Assembly: GCA_021234155.1 (NCBI GenBank)
Contig: JAJEKV010000002.1
Span: forward strand, 35,940,128-36,004,127
Direction of reading: 5' to 3'
DNA length: 64,000 nt
Origin: Isoetes taiwanensis
Taxonomy: Eukaryota; Streptophyta; Lycopodiopsida; Isoetales; Isoetaceae
Shown: positions 47,952 to 59,480 of the stretch, piece by piece
How positions within the stretch are numbered: position 1 is the stretch's first letter
Layout of the letters: every line of letters begins with the position of its first letter
The notes under the pieces: model-generated
Database searches by the model: none
Told to the model about the DNA's origin: nothing
Seen by the model: the letters and a program-made list of their open reading frames with translations, nothing else
Position numbers and translations under genes: made by a program

Positions 47952-48956
47952 GGAGCAGAACCGGATACAAGGTGTCCAGTAAAGCACGACCTGCTACTGC
48001 AGACTCTCGACCCCACTGTTTGAAAAAACTTTTGACTGCCGCAATTGCATCCACTATGCCAGTCATGCCTCGACGTCGGCTGAAGGCAGTTGTCCAAGTA
48101 TTCTTGCAACCTTCTTGAAAGTCAGCATCCTTTAAGAACTTCACGTTCAAGCAAAAACACGTCCGTACAGAGTGCTGCTGCTGTAGGGGCTCGTCTGAAA
48201 TGAATTGCGGATGGTGGTATGAAACTGAGTTATCTCTGAGACAGAACCGAAAGAGACCTGGAAGTGCCGCAACTGCATCTGCATTCCAATAAGCTCTATC
48301 CAACCGAGAGCTTGCGTGACCCCCATCAACTTGACCATTGCACTAAGTAAAGGCACCTTCACCATCAATCTCTGAGAGGTTGCAGTCATGGAGTAGACGG
48401 AGCCACTGCTGGCGTTCAAAACCAGACACCACTGTAGAGGTCGCCCCCAACCGATCAAACTCCATTTCCACCATATTAAGATCCCTAACAAGAAGCCATG
48501 AAATGTGGCAGCCCAAGCTGAGTATCTTCCCTCGCAAAGAGGCCCACAGTGAAGCTCTCTGATGGGGTCTGTTGTGGGCGTAAACATTAATTAGGCCATA
48601 TTTAACCCCTTGTTCCTGCCATACAATTAGGGCCCAACGACCAAAGCGATCAGCCTGAGTGAAGATGACTAGCAAGGAAGGAAGCGACGCTATCACGACC
48701 CCTGCATTGGCTGAATCAGCTGCTATGGTAAGGACATTAGTAGAAAGAAATACGACTCCGCTTGAGGGGGGAGGAGGCTACCCCCTGAACATTCCATGAG
48801 ACTAACCGCATTGATCTTGTGATGGGGCCAATTCAGATGAGACCACTGGTGTATCAAGGGAATTTGAGGATGTTTCCTGTGCATTTGGCATGGCAGTAAC
48901 CTCATCAACCAAATCAGCCCACTGAAGTGGATCAAAGCGACCATAGTAGGATGCAA
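47952..48956 (-). pseudogene. L1 ORF2, endonuclease (EEP) domain
   Basis: AP-type endonuclease in shifting minus-strand frames: YGLINVYAHNRPHQRASLWA, then WLLVRDLNMVEMEFDRLG (compare GDFNxVxxxxD of the family, with Gly lost), and LDRAYWNADAVAALPGLFRF with PQFISDEPL in place of the SDHxP motif. It nicks target DNA in intact L1. It ends where the 11.3-kb element enters and continues at 36634. Confidence 0.85.
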
Positions 48957-48985
48957 TGGGGGGCTGTGCTACCTGAACCAGGAAC

Positions 48986-51003
48986 TTAAGGCTGGGATGC
49001 AGAGAAATTAGATCCCTTAGCTGATTTTCGTGGTTGACGAAGAGCCGGTGGATGTTTTGGTGGTGGGTGGATGCCACGCCAATCAATGTCCATATACTGT
49101 CCACGAGCTTCTTCAATTTGCTCTTGCGATTTCTGGATTTCAGCCAGTCTCAACATTTGGTGATCCAGAGACTGAGATGGGGGAGCTGCAACTCGAAGAG
49201 CAGGGGGGGCAGTAATAGGCACAGGGATGTGAGAGATATCCATTGAGGTGGGAGCTGATCCAGGAGCATAGAGTGCCGGAGGAGCAGATGGAGAACCCTG
49301 TTGGTGAACCCTGCGATATTGAGCAAAGAGAGGGGCTTCGAGAAACATGAGAGCTAGCTCAGGACCATTCAACAAGGACAGCTTAAACGGAAAGAACATG
49401 GGCCCGCTTTGGACAACAATTGTTTGAGGCAAATCACGATGAATTGGCCTTGCCACACAAACCTTGGTGATGCCATTGGTTATGGAGTGTTGCAAATAGA
49501 GTCCAATCTCATTAGCAATGGCAGAAATGAACTTGGAATCCTGTAACTCTGGAGGAAAATCTTCAATAACAAACCAGAAGAGGGCACATAAGGCATCTGG
49601 CTTAGCTGGAAAGGATCCAGGAACATACTGCTGATAGAGCAAGAAGTGTTTCCAGAGAGGATCAACACCTCGTTCTATGAGTTGAGCAGCCGGCTTAGGA
49701 GATTCAAACATCAAAAGAAAGCAACGTTGATCTTTTGCCACAAGCTTGATAGATTGATAAGCAGGAAGCCCTAGCTTGTGAAGGTGCCCAGACAGCCAAG
49801 ATCCCACGTGCTTTAGATCCAAGAAAGGGCCAGTGAAGTGGCAGACCACGGAACACGCAACCAACTGCTCCACATGTCATCGATGATCCTCATGGCTAAT
49901 CTGCACCACTGGAGCCCCAAAACACTCAAAAGTTGCCCTGCACTTCTGAACCTCATAAAAGATTTCATCTGATGGGAGCTGGACATCCATAGAGTCTTAC
50001 TTGGCTTGCAATTGCTGGAGATAGGGCACAACTTCTTTCTTGTTATTATCCACCATGGTGGCAATGGCCTCTGAGACACGAGCCGAGGTGGCGGGAGTCG
50101 CCAGGCCCTTGCAAAGCCACTCAGAGAACCGCACACCTGTAACTCGAGCAACTGTGTCAGATGATCTCCAAGGTGTGGTCGATGCAGCTCGGGGGATGGA
50201 AGAGGATGTCGCCCAGGCTCCCGTGGAGGAAGAGGGGAAAACTCCTCCTGCCCTAAGGAACCTCCAACGTGTGTTGGACGTAAACTTGTTTGTGGAGGTT
50301 GCACCACCATCCGAGCACTACCTCTAGGAGTAGTCCGTGCCAAGGAACTTTCAACCTGTATTGGAGGTGCTGCCCATGCAACACTATTAGGTGCAATCTG
50401 TCCAGAGGAGCACTCTATAGGCACATGAGGTCTGAACTGACATGAGGGACTTCCAACCTGTGTTGGAGGAGCTAGTAGCCCAGCAGCAACGTCGGCAGAT
50501 AAAGAGGGTCTTGCCTGAACACCAGAACCTCCAACGAATGTTGGAGGCGCTAATTGGCCAGAGCACACCACCTGATCCGAGGAACCTCCAACTTGCGTTG
50601 GAGGTGCGACACTCTCAGAGGAGTTTCCCAATGGCACATATTCAACACGGCTTCCAGCCTCACCAGACGTATGGGCAGCAGCGCGAACTGTAGTTGCGGC
50701 AACTACAGTCGGAATAGAAACTAGAGCAAGTAACTGAGAAGAGGAAAGAGATGGAGCTCCTGTCTCAATTGAGGCGGCCACACTCATGCCATTAGAAGAC
50801 ATATTGGGCAACACTAAAGGATTGAGGTGCACTGAAGAAACTAAACTCTCAGGAGCCGAAAGAGCACCCTCACGAGCCATTTTATGTGCATCACGTACAC
50901 TTATTCTGGGAGAATCTGCAGCATATTCTTTGCCAATTCCACCATGAACTATGGTAGAAGCACGAGAAGCACGTTTTGGCGGGCTGCGACTGGATATTGT
51001 CAT
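48986..51003 (-). pseudogene. L1 ORF1 (DUF4283-like RNA-binding protein)
   Basis: Starts at the ATG at 51003 (MTISSRSPPKRASRAS), with a low-complexity Ser/Pro/Val part containing five copies of a (A)PPTQVGGS-type repeat (50.2-50.6 kb). After a shift near 49850 it continues with VACSVVCHFTGPFLDLKHVG, KLVAKDQRCFLLMFESPKPA and WFVIEDFPPELQDSKFI, the arrangement of plant L1 ORF1 DUF4283 domains. No CCHC knuckle is seen. Confidence 0.75.
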
Positions 51004-51103
51004 CTCCACCAAGAGAGGGAGGCCGAAGTTTTAGAGCTGAATCGTCTTTCCCAACAGGCCAATCTCTGAAAAGATTAAGCACCACTGGATGGAGCGCGCA
51101 AAG

Positions 51104-51164
51104 AGCTTTCCAACAAGCCCAAACACGCCCAAAACTGCCACCAGATGCAGAAGTTATGGCCAAA
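51104..51164. repeat. LINE leader monomer containing the AGCTTTCCAAC motif
   Basis: AGAGCTTTCCAACAAGCCCA ... AGAAGTTATGGCC; a related unit is at 53685-53752 on the other side of the CACTA insertion, suggesting a leader built of two related monomers. Confidence 0.55.
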
Positions 51165-52182
51165 AGCACTACAAGAGAATAAGCAATCTAAGTCACTAGT
51201 TTCATCATTTATTTGCTTAAAATCACACTTTCAAATTTTTTAGATTTTGATACAATAAGTGACGGTAGCTGTTGATGGAATCCTGCCATCTATATCGTCA
51301 CTTGTAGCATTACCAATAACAACAGTTGTAGTATCATGTTTTATAGCACTGTAGTGGTGTAATAGTATCATTTGTAGCATCGTCTATAGTTGCAGTTATA
51401 ATATCATGCATTTTATCCTTGTGGTGCTATAATTGTGTCAGGTATAGGATCACATGTATTGCTATAATTAAATCATTCATAATATCACCAGGAGCGCTAT
51501 AATAGTATCAGCTATGGCATCATCTTTTTTGTTATAATTAAATGACTCATAATGTCAACACAAGCGCCATCCTTTGTATCATTCTTTTTAACATGACTAG
51601 TATTAAATATGGCATTGTCAATGACAATACCACATATAATATCACATGAAGGTTATAGTTGCATCATTATGAATATCAAGTGATTGATTGCATCATTATG
51701 AACATCAAGTATAATATCACGTATTGTGACAAATTGGACCGTAATTGTATCAAATATAATTTCACGTTTTCCACCACCTATAAACCCTGGACAACTAGGG
51801 CCGGAGGGATTTAAATCAATGGTGCAATTATCTAATATGTCAGATGCCTCTTTCAATGGTTTAGTTGTACAAAGTATGTACAAAAACAGTACAAATTATG
51901 TACAAAATATGCTACAGACGTGTACAAAAAAAATCGGTAGCCCAAAGGCAATATAAAAAATGCTCGCGAGCATTTGATGCCATCAATAAAATCAAAGAAA
52001 TTAGCATACATTTTTTTTAACATGAAAAAAAAAACCAAAGAATGCAGCATACACGGAAACTTTTTTCCTAATTGCCCCATTGTTACTGCCCAGAATATAA
52101 TGGAATGGCTACTGAATGTCTTCTTGTTGCATTAATGTTCACGTAATCAAATACCAAGTACACATTTCGTATGTTGCAGTTT

Positions 52183-52205
52183 TATCCCGTTCTTCAAAAA
52201 ACAAA
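52183..52205 (+). mobile_element. Tiny retro-insertion flanked by GTTGCAGTTT
   Basis: GTTGCAGTTT at 52173-52182 is repeated at 52206-52215. The 23 bp between are TATCCCGTTCTTCAAAAAAC plus AAA. The end CGTTCTTC(A)n is the same as in the tiny insertion at 30.13 kb. Confidence 0.6.
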
Positions 52206-52249
52206 GTTGCAGTTTCTGTTAGCACATTTTGACATTTAGGTATTATTGA

Positions 52250-52804
52250 TTGTTTTTAATTTCTATCTCTTGTGAGCATATGGACAACATTTTCGAGTCA
52301 TGCACACTGATCAAAGTAGAGTTATATTTCATAGTGGTATTGCGGCATGATTTGAGCAAAAATGTCAAGCTTCTGCTAAAGACAATCAATTATGTTGGTC
52401 AAATAACAGATGTTATTGAAATGGATTTTCTATTCTTCAAAGTCAATCTATTGAAAGTAAAGTGGTTCAAAGCATGTTACTGAGGGAGAAACTGCACAAT
52501 GAGACAACATCCATCAGGTTTTTATGAGGTTAATTCTACTAAATTTTTAAGAGAAATCGACAAGCCGTTTGTTTATCTTAGACAAGTTGAGCAGGTTTTC
52601 TTCCATAAAAACCAGAGCGATGCTAATTTATACATCGTGGCTCATGCAACACCTAGATCTCGTCCCATGATTGGTCCTTCTACTTCTGAGACTGGTCCAA
52701 TTCTTTTACTTGAGGGAATTGATGTTGCGCAAGATGACATCAATCGAACGGTAGATGATCAAGTAGAGGATCGTGATTCGAGTGAAATGCAGCAATTTAG
52801 TTGA
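52250..52804 (+). pseudogene. DUF4216 fragment of a CACTA transposase-associated ORF
   Basis: NYVGQITDVIEMDF ... KVNLLKVKWFKACY, then FVYLRQVEQVFFHKNQSDAN, match the pattern of DUF4216 (YYGxLxxIxELDY...FKCxWFD...PFxLAxQxxQVFYxxD), which lies C-terminal in plant CACTA proteins. A stop and a shift lie near 52484. Most of the protein is missing. Confidence 0.65.
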
Positions 52805-53784
52805 AACTGTAGTTTGGCTACGAACAGAGTCACCAAATAATAATATCTTAGATTTATGGTGTTGATGAAAATGAAGAGATTGGTAACGAGCCCCCAAATT
52901 TACTACAACTACAGCTTGATGATGATGAACTAGAGGATATTGCACATGATATAAGAGATGAAGTGACACTTGAAAGTTATGCCCTAATAGAATCTTTTTC
53001 TTTCTTATTCTAATAATATCATTTTGTGTACTTTCTCTATGGGAGTTTGAAGAAGGTAGTGCCATTACAAATGATATTACAATTGTCATAACATTAATAC
53101 TTGCATTATCATTATCAAAATTACAACAAGTATTGATAGTAAGAGTGATATAAGTCGTGATATTGTCCATGATGCTATTATTGACACATATAGCGTCATA
53201 TGCTAGCATTGATATAATATTATCAATATGTGATACTATAGATGAAGTTATGGGTGTTATTGTAACTGGCATAAGCTATAACACTTATATTATCATTAAC
53301 ACCATTGGAGTAATAAATGATGGTAAATTTGATGCAATATGTGATATTATTTATGACGTTATTAGTAGCACTTATATTATCATTAATTAGTACTGATATA
53401 ATTGTTGACCAAATTTATGACGATGCTGATGATGCTATAGATGATAGAATCTTGTCATTGGTAGTGTCACCGTACCTTGAATATCATTATTTATATCACT
53501 TAATACTTTTTTAAAATTTAAGTGATATTAAAGTGATGAAAAATGGCTATCCTCTTGTAGTGAAGAAAACTGCAGCCAAACCCTAGCACCGCCAAAAGAG
53601 GGCCGGGATTGTCAGGTGGATTCCTTCGACCAAAACAGAGGAAACATCATACAAATCATATATTGACGGAAAGCTCGTTCGATAAGCTTTCCAACGAGCC
53701 CAAGAACACCTGAATCTGACACCGGAATCCCGCGTTATGAGCAAAAGAGCAGGGCTGAAACCCTAAGCGCCATCATTAACATTC

Positions 53785-54200
53785 TTAACCAGTGTTATTC
53801 CCGTACAGTTATGGTACCTTCAAGTACTCAGTGTATTGTACCCGAGTATGGTACGTACGGAATAAAAAATGCATTGTTTTTGTGTCAAATTTTGGTAATT
53901 TTCAACACGATTATTGTAAGTAGTTTATAGGCATGCTACATTCTTTATACTATTTTATAATAGAGGTACTTTATAGGTATGGTAACAACACCTTTAAACA
54001 TACTTTTTTATTTTTGTTGGTATGTTAAAAACTTGGTGGTACGTTAGGTACTATGTGTAAAATACTTATAGTACCACAGGTATGGTAAGTACGTAATAAT
54101 AAATGTATTGATAATGATCACTTTACCCAAACGTATATTATAAAATACTCTAAGATTTAAAAAATTAGTCAAATTATTTTTTTATGATAAAATATATACT
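53785..54200. repeat. AT-rich repeat with GGTAC words and an empty MITE site
   Basis: TATGGTA/GTACGTA-type words recur. 54095-54200 matches the flanks of the MITE at 61.5 kb; CCAAACGT at 54127-54134 is single here and duplicated there. Confidence 0.7.
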
Positions 54201-54204
54201 ATGC

Positions 54205-54500
54205 ATCGAGAGTTGTCAGATGAGCATATTTACTCAATATTCCTTCATCTACACCGTAGATGGCGATCCTCGTTTGTGGGGTATTCTTGTACAAATTTTG
54301 ATATACTATATAACGAGGTTTGCAAAATACTATAAGATTTGAGGCAATGTACTAAATGGTGTTGATTTTATACGTATTATATAATTTTAGGGGCTCTCAC
54401 TGCCCCACGTCACCTTGTGTGAATATGCACCCAAATCAAAAGGGGTTTAGGGGGATTTAATTTCAAAGTGTTGGATGTAATAGTTTATATTAATTAAAAA
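54205..54500 (+). repeat. Repeat family A, diverged copy
   Basis: CTCGTTTGTGGGGTAT and GTGAATATGCACCCAAA mark it. Confidence 0.75.
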
Positions 54501-55390
54501 TAAAAAATGGCCCTTCGTGACCTAAAAAAAGGTGGAGTACAAATTAGAGAAAAGGGTATATATAGATATACAAAAATAGCCATGAAAATATTAGAATAAG
54601 CAAAGAAACAATATAACTTATAAAAAAAATGAAATACAGAAAAGAAACAATAAGAAAGATATCCCGAGCAATAAAAAATAGTTTTGCAAGTTTGACATTA
54701 AAGTTTTACACAACCCGTATTTAAGGGTTAAATCATAATAAGTTCACACGTGGTTTCCAAATCCAGAAATATAACATTTGAATATCAAAGTGAAAATATA
54801 ACATTTAAGAGAACTATTGGCATTAAAAACCACCATAGTTTACAAGCTTGATATAAGAGACATCATTGACCAATTAAGCTTCTCAGTGTAAAAATCTCCT
54901 TTGTATACCAAGCCCTTGCAAACTGCAAGGATGGGAAAGAGTACCATGGTCATGCAGAAGCCAGCCATTGATTTACATCAAATAAATTAAAATAAAAAAC
55001 AAACAGTTTTAAACCAATAAGCTTTATTCGGCACTGCACATGCCAAACCTGATCACTTCAGCACTGCACATGCAAACCTGATCACTCTAAGACATTTGAA
55101 TGCGACAAGCATCTTAGATGGGCTTACAGAATCTGTAGAGATTATAATAAAGGGGCGAGAATTAAGGCTGCTTCAGATATCATGTCGTGGACCTGCATAT
55201 ATTTTATAATCCTTCATTCCTGGTTAGAAACTACAAAGCACTGAGATGTATATAAATCATCTAATAAAATAAATATTGTAATAATACAGTTCGCTACAAA
55301 ACCATGGAAGCAGGGGCATGAGCAAGAAAATTGAGATGACAATTAGGAGGCAGTGCTGAAGAGGCCATAGAAACAGGAAATTGAGAGCAA
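54501..55390. other. No gene recognised, AT-rich
   Basis: Contains a local duplication (GCACTGCACATGCxAACCTG, 55033 and 55061) and nothing else assignable. Confidence 0.4.
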
Positions 55391-55394
55391 GATT

Positions 55395-55880
55395 GCATGT
55401 CGGTCGTGGTAACCATGGAGGGCGAAATCCATGATCCCAATTATGAGACTGAATTACAAAGAAAACCATCTGATGCCATACACCATCGGAAAGCTTACTG
55501 CAAGAGCTTTCCAACGCACCAAAAATCGCTCAAAATGGACTCCCGAAGTGGAAGATATTTGAGATTGAAGCAACGCCAAAACTGACGGTAACCATGGAGG
55601 CCGAAATAGATGATCCCAATTCCGGGACTGAAATAGAGAGAAAATTACTTGATGCCATATGCCCTTGGAAAGCTCACTGCAAGAGCTTTCCAACGCACCA
55701 AAAAATGCTAGAAAAGGACACCCGAGGAGGGAGATATCTAAGATTGAAGCAACATCAAAACTCTAGCCCCAGTGGGCTGCACCATCAGCAAGCCTTTATC
55801 TAAGATATCTAAGATTGAAGCAGCATCAAAACTCTAGCCCCAATGGGCTGCACCATCACCAAATCAGCAAGCCTTTATCT
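55395..55880 (+). repeat. Tandem repeat of about 195 bp, two and a half copies
   Basis: 55406-55590 and 55590-55785 share GGTAACCATGGAGG, GAGCTTTCCAACGCACCAAA and GATATxTxAGATTGAAGCAA. A shorter part (CTAAGATTGAAGC ... CCAxTGGGCTGCACCATCA) repeats at 55738 and 55805. Confidence 0.85.
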
Positions 55881-55989
55881 AATATTCACATACAACCACA
55901 CGATCTCTATTTTTTTAGCCTTTATCTAATATTCACATATAACCACATAATATCTTTCTTTCTTTTTAAAAAATCAACGGCCAAGAAAA

Positions 55990-56110
55990 GGTGCACTCTA
56001 GAAATAACTATTTAGTACAGTCAAACAAATACATCAACCAAATCATAGCAAAACCATATTGAAAAGCATACAAAAAACACAAAGGGAACCCTCTGTTATT
56101 GTGCTATACA
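55990..56110 (+). repeat. Repeat family C, copy 2
   Basis: Starts GGTGCACTCTAGAAATA and ends CTCTGTTATTGTGCTATACA; more diverged than copies 1 and 3. Confidence 0.8.
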
Positions 56111-56530
56111 TTCACACATAATTGTATTTTGCACGTACGAAATCAACACCATATAGTATTCCGCTTGAAATCTTATAGTATTTTGCGAATCTTGTTATAC
56201 AGTATAGCAAATTTTGTACTTGCATACCCCACAAACGAGGAACTTTACGTACGGTGTAGATTAAGAAATAAGGGGTGAATATGCCTATCCAACAACTCTC
56301 GTTGCCCTACGTCATCCCCCGTGTGAATATGCACCCAAACCAAAGGGGGTTTAAGGGGGATTTTAATTTAAATATGTTGGACCCAATGGTTGTGTTAATT
56401 AATGTCAATGGTAATTATGTGTTGGTTGTTAATGTCAATGGTTGTTATGTGTTGGGGGATTTAATTTTTATATGTTGGATGTTAATGGTTTGTGTTGCAA
56501 AAAAAAAATTTTGGCCCCTTCGGGGCTTTA
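56111..56530 (+). repeat. Repeat family A copy
   Basis: The core 56140-56290 is the inverse complement of the core at 21080-21250, while the arm 56320-56480 is in the same orientation as 21300-21460. Confidence 0.85.
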
Positions 56531-57160
56531 GGGACGTCACAAAAATTTTAGAATTCAAACCAGAAAAAAACTAGAATTCATTTGAGGCTTTCATCACTTG
56601 TAGCTTTTGAATTTGATCACAATAAAACAAATAGAACATAAGTAAAAGTTACCATAAAGATAGAGCAGATTGATCCCGTTATTCTGAAAGTCATAAAGTT
56701 TGCAACACCCATACACAAGCATTTTTCAACTGGAATTTAACAGCAGCCTTTGGCCTCCATGGATTCTTGTGGTGAGAAACGAAAGTGGGAAACGTTTCTG
56801 CTTGTTAGCACAAGGATCTAGAAGCCTTGGAATTTGCTTAATAACTGCCTCAAAATCTAAAAATGCATGGTAATTTTTTGCAAGCTTCATTCGGAATGAG
56901 CCATAAAACAATATCCAATAGCGCAATCCTGTATTAATCAGTTGGTAGGATGTGAAAGCCTACCAAACCCGGCCAAAAAATTGATCTTTTAGCATAGATA
57001 ACTTAACCAAACATATCCATATCATACAACAAAAAGATCTCGGAGACAGCTTTCCAACGCAATAAAAATCATCTCAAACAGAGCTCTGGATCAAAAGTTA
57101 TGATAAGAAATGTGTTGCCGGCGAGGAAACTGCACTACATGCGCCCTTCAAGCCCTTTAT
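56531..57160 (+). repeat. Repeat family B copy with a single 195-bp unit
   Basis: Colinear with 21536-22335, including the embedded word TTTGGCCTCCATGGATTCTT. Confidence 0.85.
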
Positions 57161-57358
57161 GTGCCCATTATACACCACACACACAAAAAGAGGGGTTTTG
57201 TTGTGAGCTATTGGTTGTTGACCATTGAAAAAAAGGGCTAAAATCAATGGCCCTTCATGTGCCCATTATGCACCACGCACAAAAAAAGGCCTTTTGTTGT
57301 GAGCCATTGATTGTTGACCATTGAAAAAACAAAGGCTAAAATCAATGGCTCAGAAATG

Positions 57359-57474
57359 GTGCACTCTAGATGTACGCATTAGTACATCCATTTGAATACA
57401 TCACGAAATCATAGGAAAACCTTAGTGAAAAGCGTACAAAAACACAAAGAAAACCCCCTGTTATTATGCTACAT
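57359..57474 (+). repeat. Repeat family C, copy 3
   Basis: Almost identical to copy 1 (22547-22665), including GTACATCCATTTGAATACAT. Confidence 0.85.
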
Positions 57475-57830
57475 CTGTCGGATGGGCATATTTGCCCTTT
57501 ATTCCAAGATCTGGACCGTACATAGCAATCCTCGTTTGTGGGGTATGCATGTACAAATTTTTGTATACTGTATATCAAGGTTTGCAAAATACTATAAGGT
57601 TTGAGAGAATGTACTTCATGGTGTTAATTTTGTACATGTGTTGTAAATATGTTTTTGGAGCTCTCGCTGCCCTACGTAACCCCCCGTGTGAATATGCACC
57701 CAAACCAAAGGGGGTTTAAGGGGGATTTTAATTAAAATATGTTAAATGCAATGGTTTGTGTTAATAATGTTAATGGTAGTTGTGTGTTGATTGTTATATT
57801 AAAAAAAATTTTGGACCCTTCGGGCCCTAA
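57475..57830 (+). repeat. Repeat family A copy
   Basis: CCTCGTTTGTGGGGTATGCA and TGTGAATATGCACCCAAACC; core in the same orientation as the 21-kb copy. Confidence 0.8.
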
Positions 57831-57984
57831 CTAACGCAAACATAGGTAAATGTTATGGGCCTAAATATTAGTTGCTAAAAAGCACAATAACATCAAGATA
57901 AACAAATTATTCCCATTGCAAACAACTATGACTACATTTTGTAATCTCAATTCCCTGCCAATCCAAAGAATTTGGAGCCTTATT

Positions 57985-58385
57985 CTGGCCCAGTATGCAG
58001 TATTTCATATAGTATTCTGCTTGAAATCTTATAGTATTTTGAGAATCTTGTTATACAGTATAGCAAATTTTGTACTTGCATACCCCATAAACGAGGAACT
58101 TTACGTACGGTATAGATTAAGGAATAAGGGGTGAATATGCCTATCCAACAGCTCTCGCTGCCCTACGTCACCCCCCGTGTGAATATGCACCCAAACCAAA
58201 GGGGGTTTAAGGGGGATTTTAATTTAAATGTGTTGGACCCAATGGTTGTGTTAATTAATGTCAATGGTAGTTATGTGTTGGTTGTTAATGTCAATGGTTG
58301 TTATGTGTTGGTTGTTATGTGTTGGGGGATTTAATTTTACATGTTGGATGTTGTGTTTGTGTTGCAAAAAAATTTTTTGCCCCTT
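57985..58385 (+). repeat. Repeat family A copy
   Basis: Nearly identical to 56140-56520. Confidence 0.85.
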
Positions 58386-58404
58386 CTGGCCTTAGAGACG
58401 TCCC

Positions 58405-58612
58405 CGGTGTGACAAAAATTTTAGAATTCAAACCAGAAAAAAACTAGAATTCATTTGAGGCTTTCATCACTTGTAGCTTTTGAATTTGATGACAATAAAA
58501 CAAATAGAACATAAGTAAAAGTTACCATAAAGATAGAGCAGATTGATCCCATTATTCTGAAAGTCATAAAATTTGCAACACAAAAAAAAACCCCTGTTAT
58601 TATGCTACATAT
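58405..58612 (+). repeat. Truncated repeat family B joined to the end of family C
   Basis: The family B start (58430-58580) runs directly into CCCTGTTATTATGCTACATA, the family C terminus, so this copy has lost the middle. Confidence 0.75.
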
Positions 58613-59134
58613 TGTTACTTCCGCTACAACTATTTCTCTTTCACAATGACACCATTGTTTATCAATCCATATGATTTTGAATGCTCCATCTCTAGCTTAA
58701 AGGTAATGCATGATTCACCTTATGGTTCGATTAAAGTTCCAAACCTACAATATAAATGCATTCTTGTGGCCACTATTTGACTGATCTGCGTGACATGGAA
58801 AAGGGCATGGAATAATCCGCCTGTTGTGTGCATAAGAATCCGTTTGTTGATTGAAGCTAAAGGCTGGCTGCTATGAACAATCCGGCAGCCAGGAATATCC
58901 AAGAGTTGGAAGCAAACAGAGGGCCTAAACTTGAATCTGCAGCAAATCTTAGGAAGGAAACAAAAGGGGGTTTTGCAGCACTACATTGTAGAATCAGGAA
59001 ACCAATACCTCGTAAAAAAAACATTATGCTAACTGAAGAAACATTAAAAAATAAATACCTTTGTAAGTGTGAGCAAAAAATCCATCTCGTGGTAGTAAAA
59101 TCCACTCCGGCAATAAGAATCCAAGAGGGCAAGT
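58613..59134. other. No gene recognised
   Basis: A plus-strand frame from 58873 runs into the CA/TG tract; it has no domain. Confidence 0.35.
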
Positions 59135-59282
59135 ACACATGCATATGCACACATGCACACACATGCACACATGCACATGCACTTGCACTTGCACATGCAC
59201 AATACACATGCACACACATGCACATGCATGTGCACATGCACATGCATACACATGCGTAGTGTTCATGCACAAACACATGCAG
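59135..59282. repeat. CA/TG-rich microsatellite (ACATGC repeats)
   Basis: About 145 bp of alternating purine-pyrimidine built of CACATGCACA words, which can adopt Z-DNA. The His/Thr- or Cys/Met-rich open frames across it are artefacts. Confidence 0.9.
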
Positions 59283-59338
59283 AGAAAGACAACAACCCTC
59301 GGATTGTTCCAACCAACGAAAATCAACGGCCCATAAAA

Positions 59339-59457
59339 GGTGCACTCTAGAAATACTATTTAGTACACCTCAACGAATACAACAACGAAATCATAGAAAA
59401 ACCATGTGAAAAAACGTATAAAAATCTAAAAGTAACCCCCTGTTATTATGCTACATA
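59339..59457 (+). repeat. Repeat family C, copy 4
   Basis: Starts GGTGCACTCTAGAAATA and ends CCCCCTGTTATTATGCTACA. Confidence 0.8.
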
Positions 59458-59480
59458 TTAGTTCATCCCATAAGCAATTG

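Larger units (their letters stand above)
51164..53565. mobile_element. CACTA (En/Spm) transposon, 2.4 kb, with AAG target duplication
   Basis: The element is 51167-53562. The left end CACTACAAGAGAATAAG and the right end (inverse of CTATCCTCTTGTAGTG) share CACTACAAGAG. AAG flanks both sides, the 3-bp duplication typical of CACTA. Large AT-rich subterminal regions (51.2-51.75 and 53.0-53.5 kb) are filled with ATAATATCA/TGATATTAT-type words in opposing orientation, as expected for CACTA subterminal repeats. The transposase core is gone; a DUF4216 fragment remains. Confidence 0.88.
34190..53784 (-). mobile_element. L1-type LINE split by two nested insertions
   Basis: On the minus strand: 5' leader (51004-53784), ORF1 (48986-51003), ORF2 endonuclease (47952-48956), ORF2 RT and zinc-knuckle end (34427-36634), 3' UTR and poly(A) of 13 (34190-34202). 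Removing the CACTA element (51167-53562 plus AAG) and the 11.3-kb transposon (36639-47947 plus GAAT) leaves about 5.9 kb, the usual full length of plant L1. The endonuclease half and the RT half are complementary pieces of one ORF2 that meet at the GAAT site. Possible target duplication TTAAC(G/C)AGTG at both outer ends. Frameshifts show it is inactive. Confidence 0.85.

Noticed and set aside
51240-51960. Open frames in the ATAATATCA-rich region as genes
   Set aside because: They fall in the CACTA subterminal repeats and are low complexity.
59040-59350. Several His/Thr-rich and Cys/Met-rich open frames
   Set aside because: All arise from the CA/TG microsatellite.
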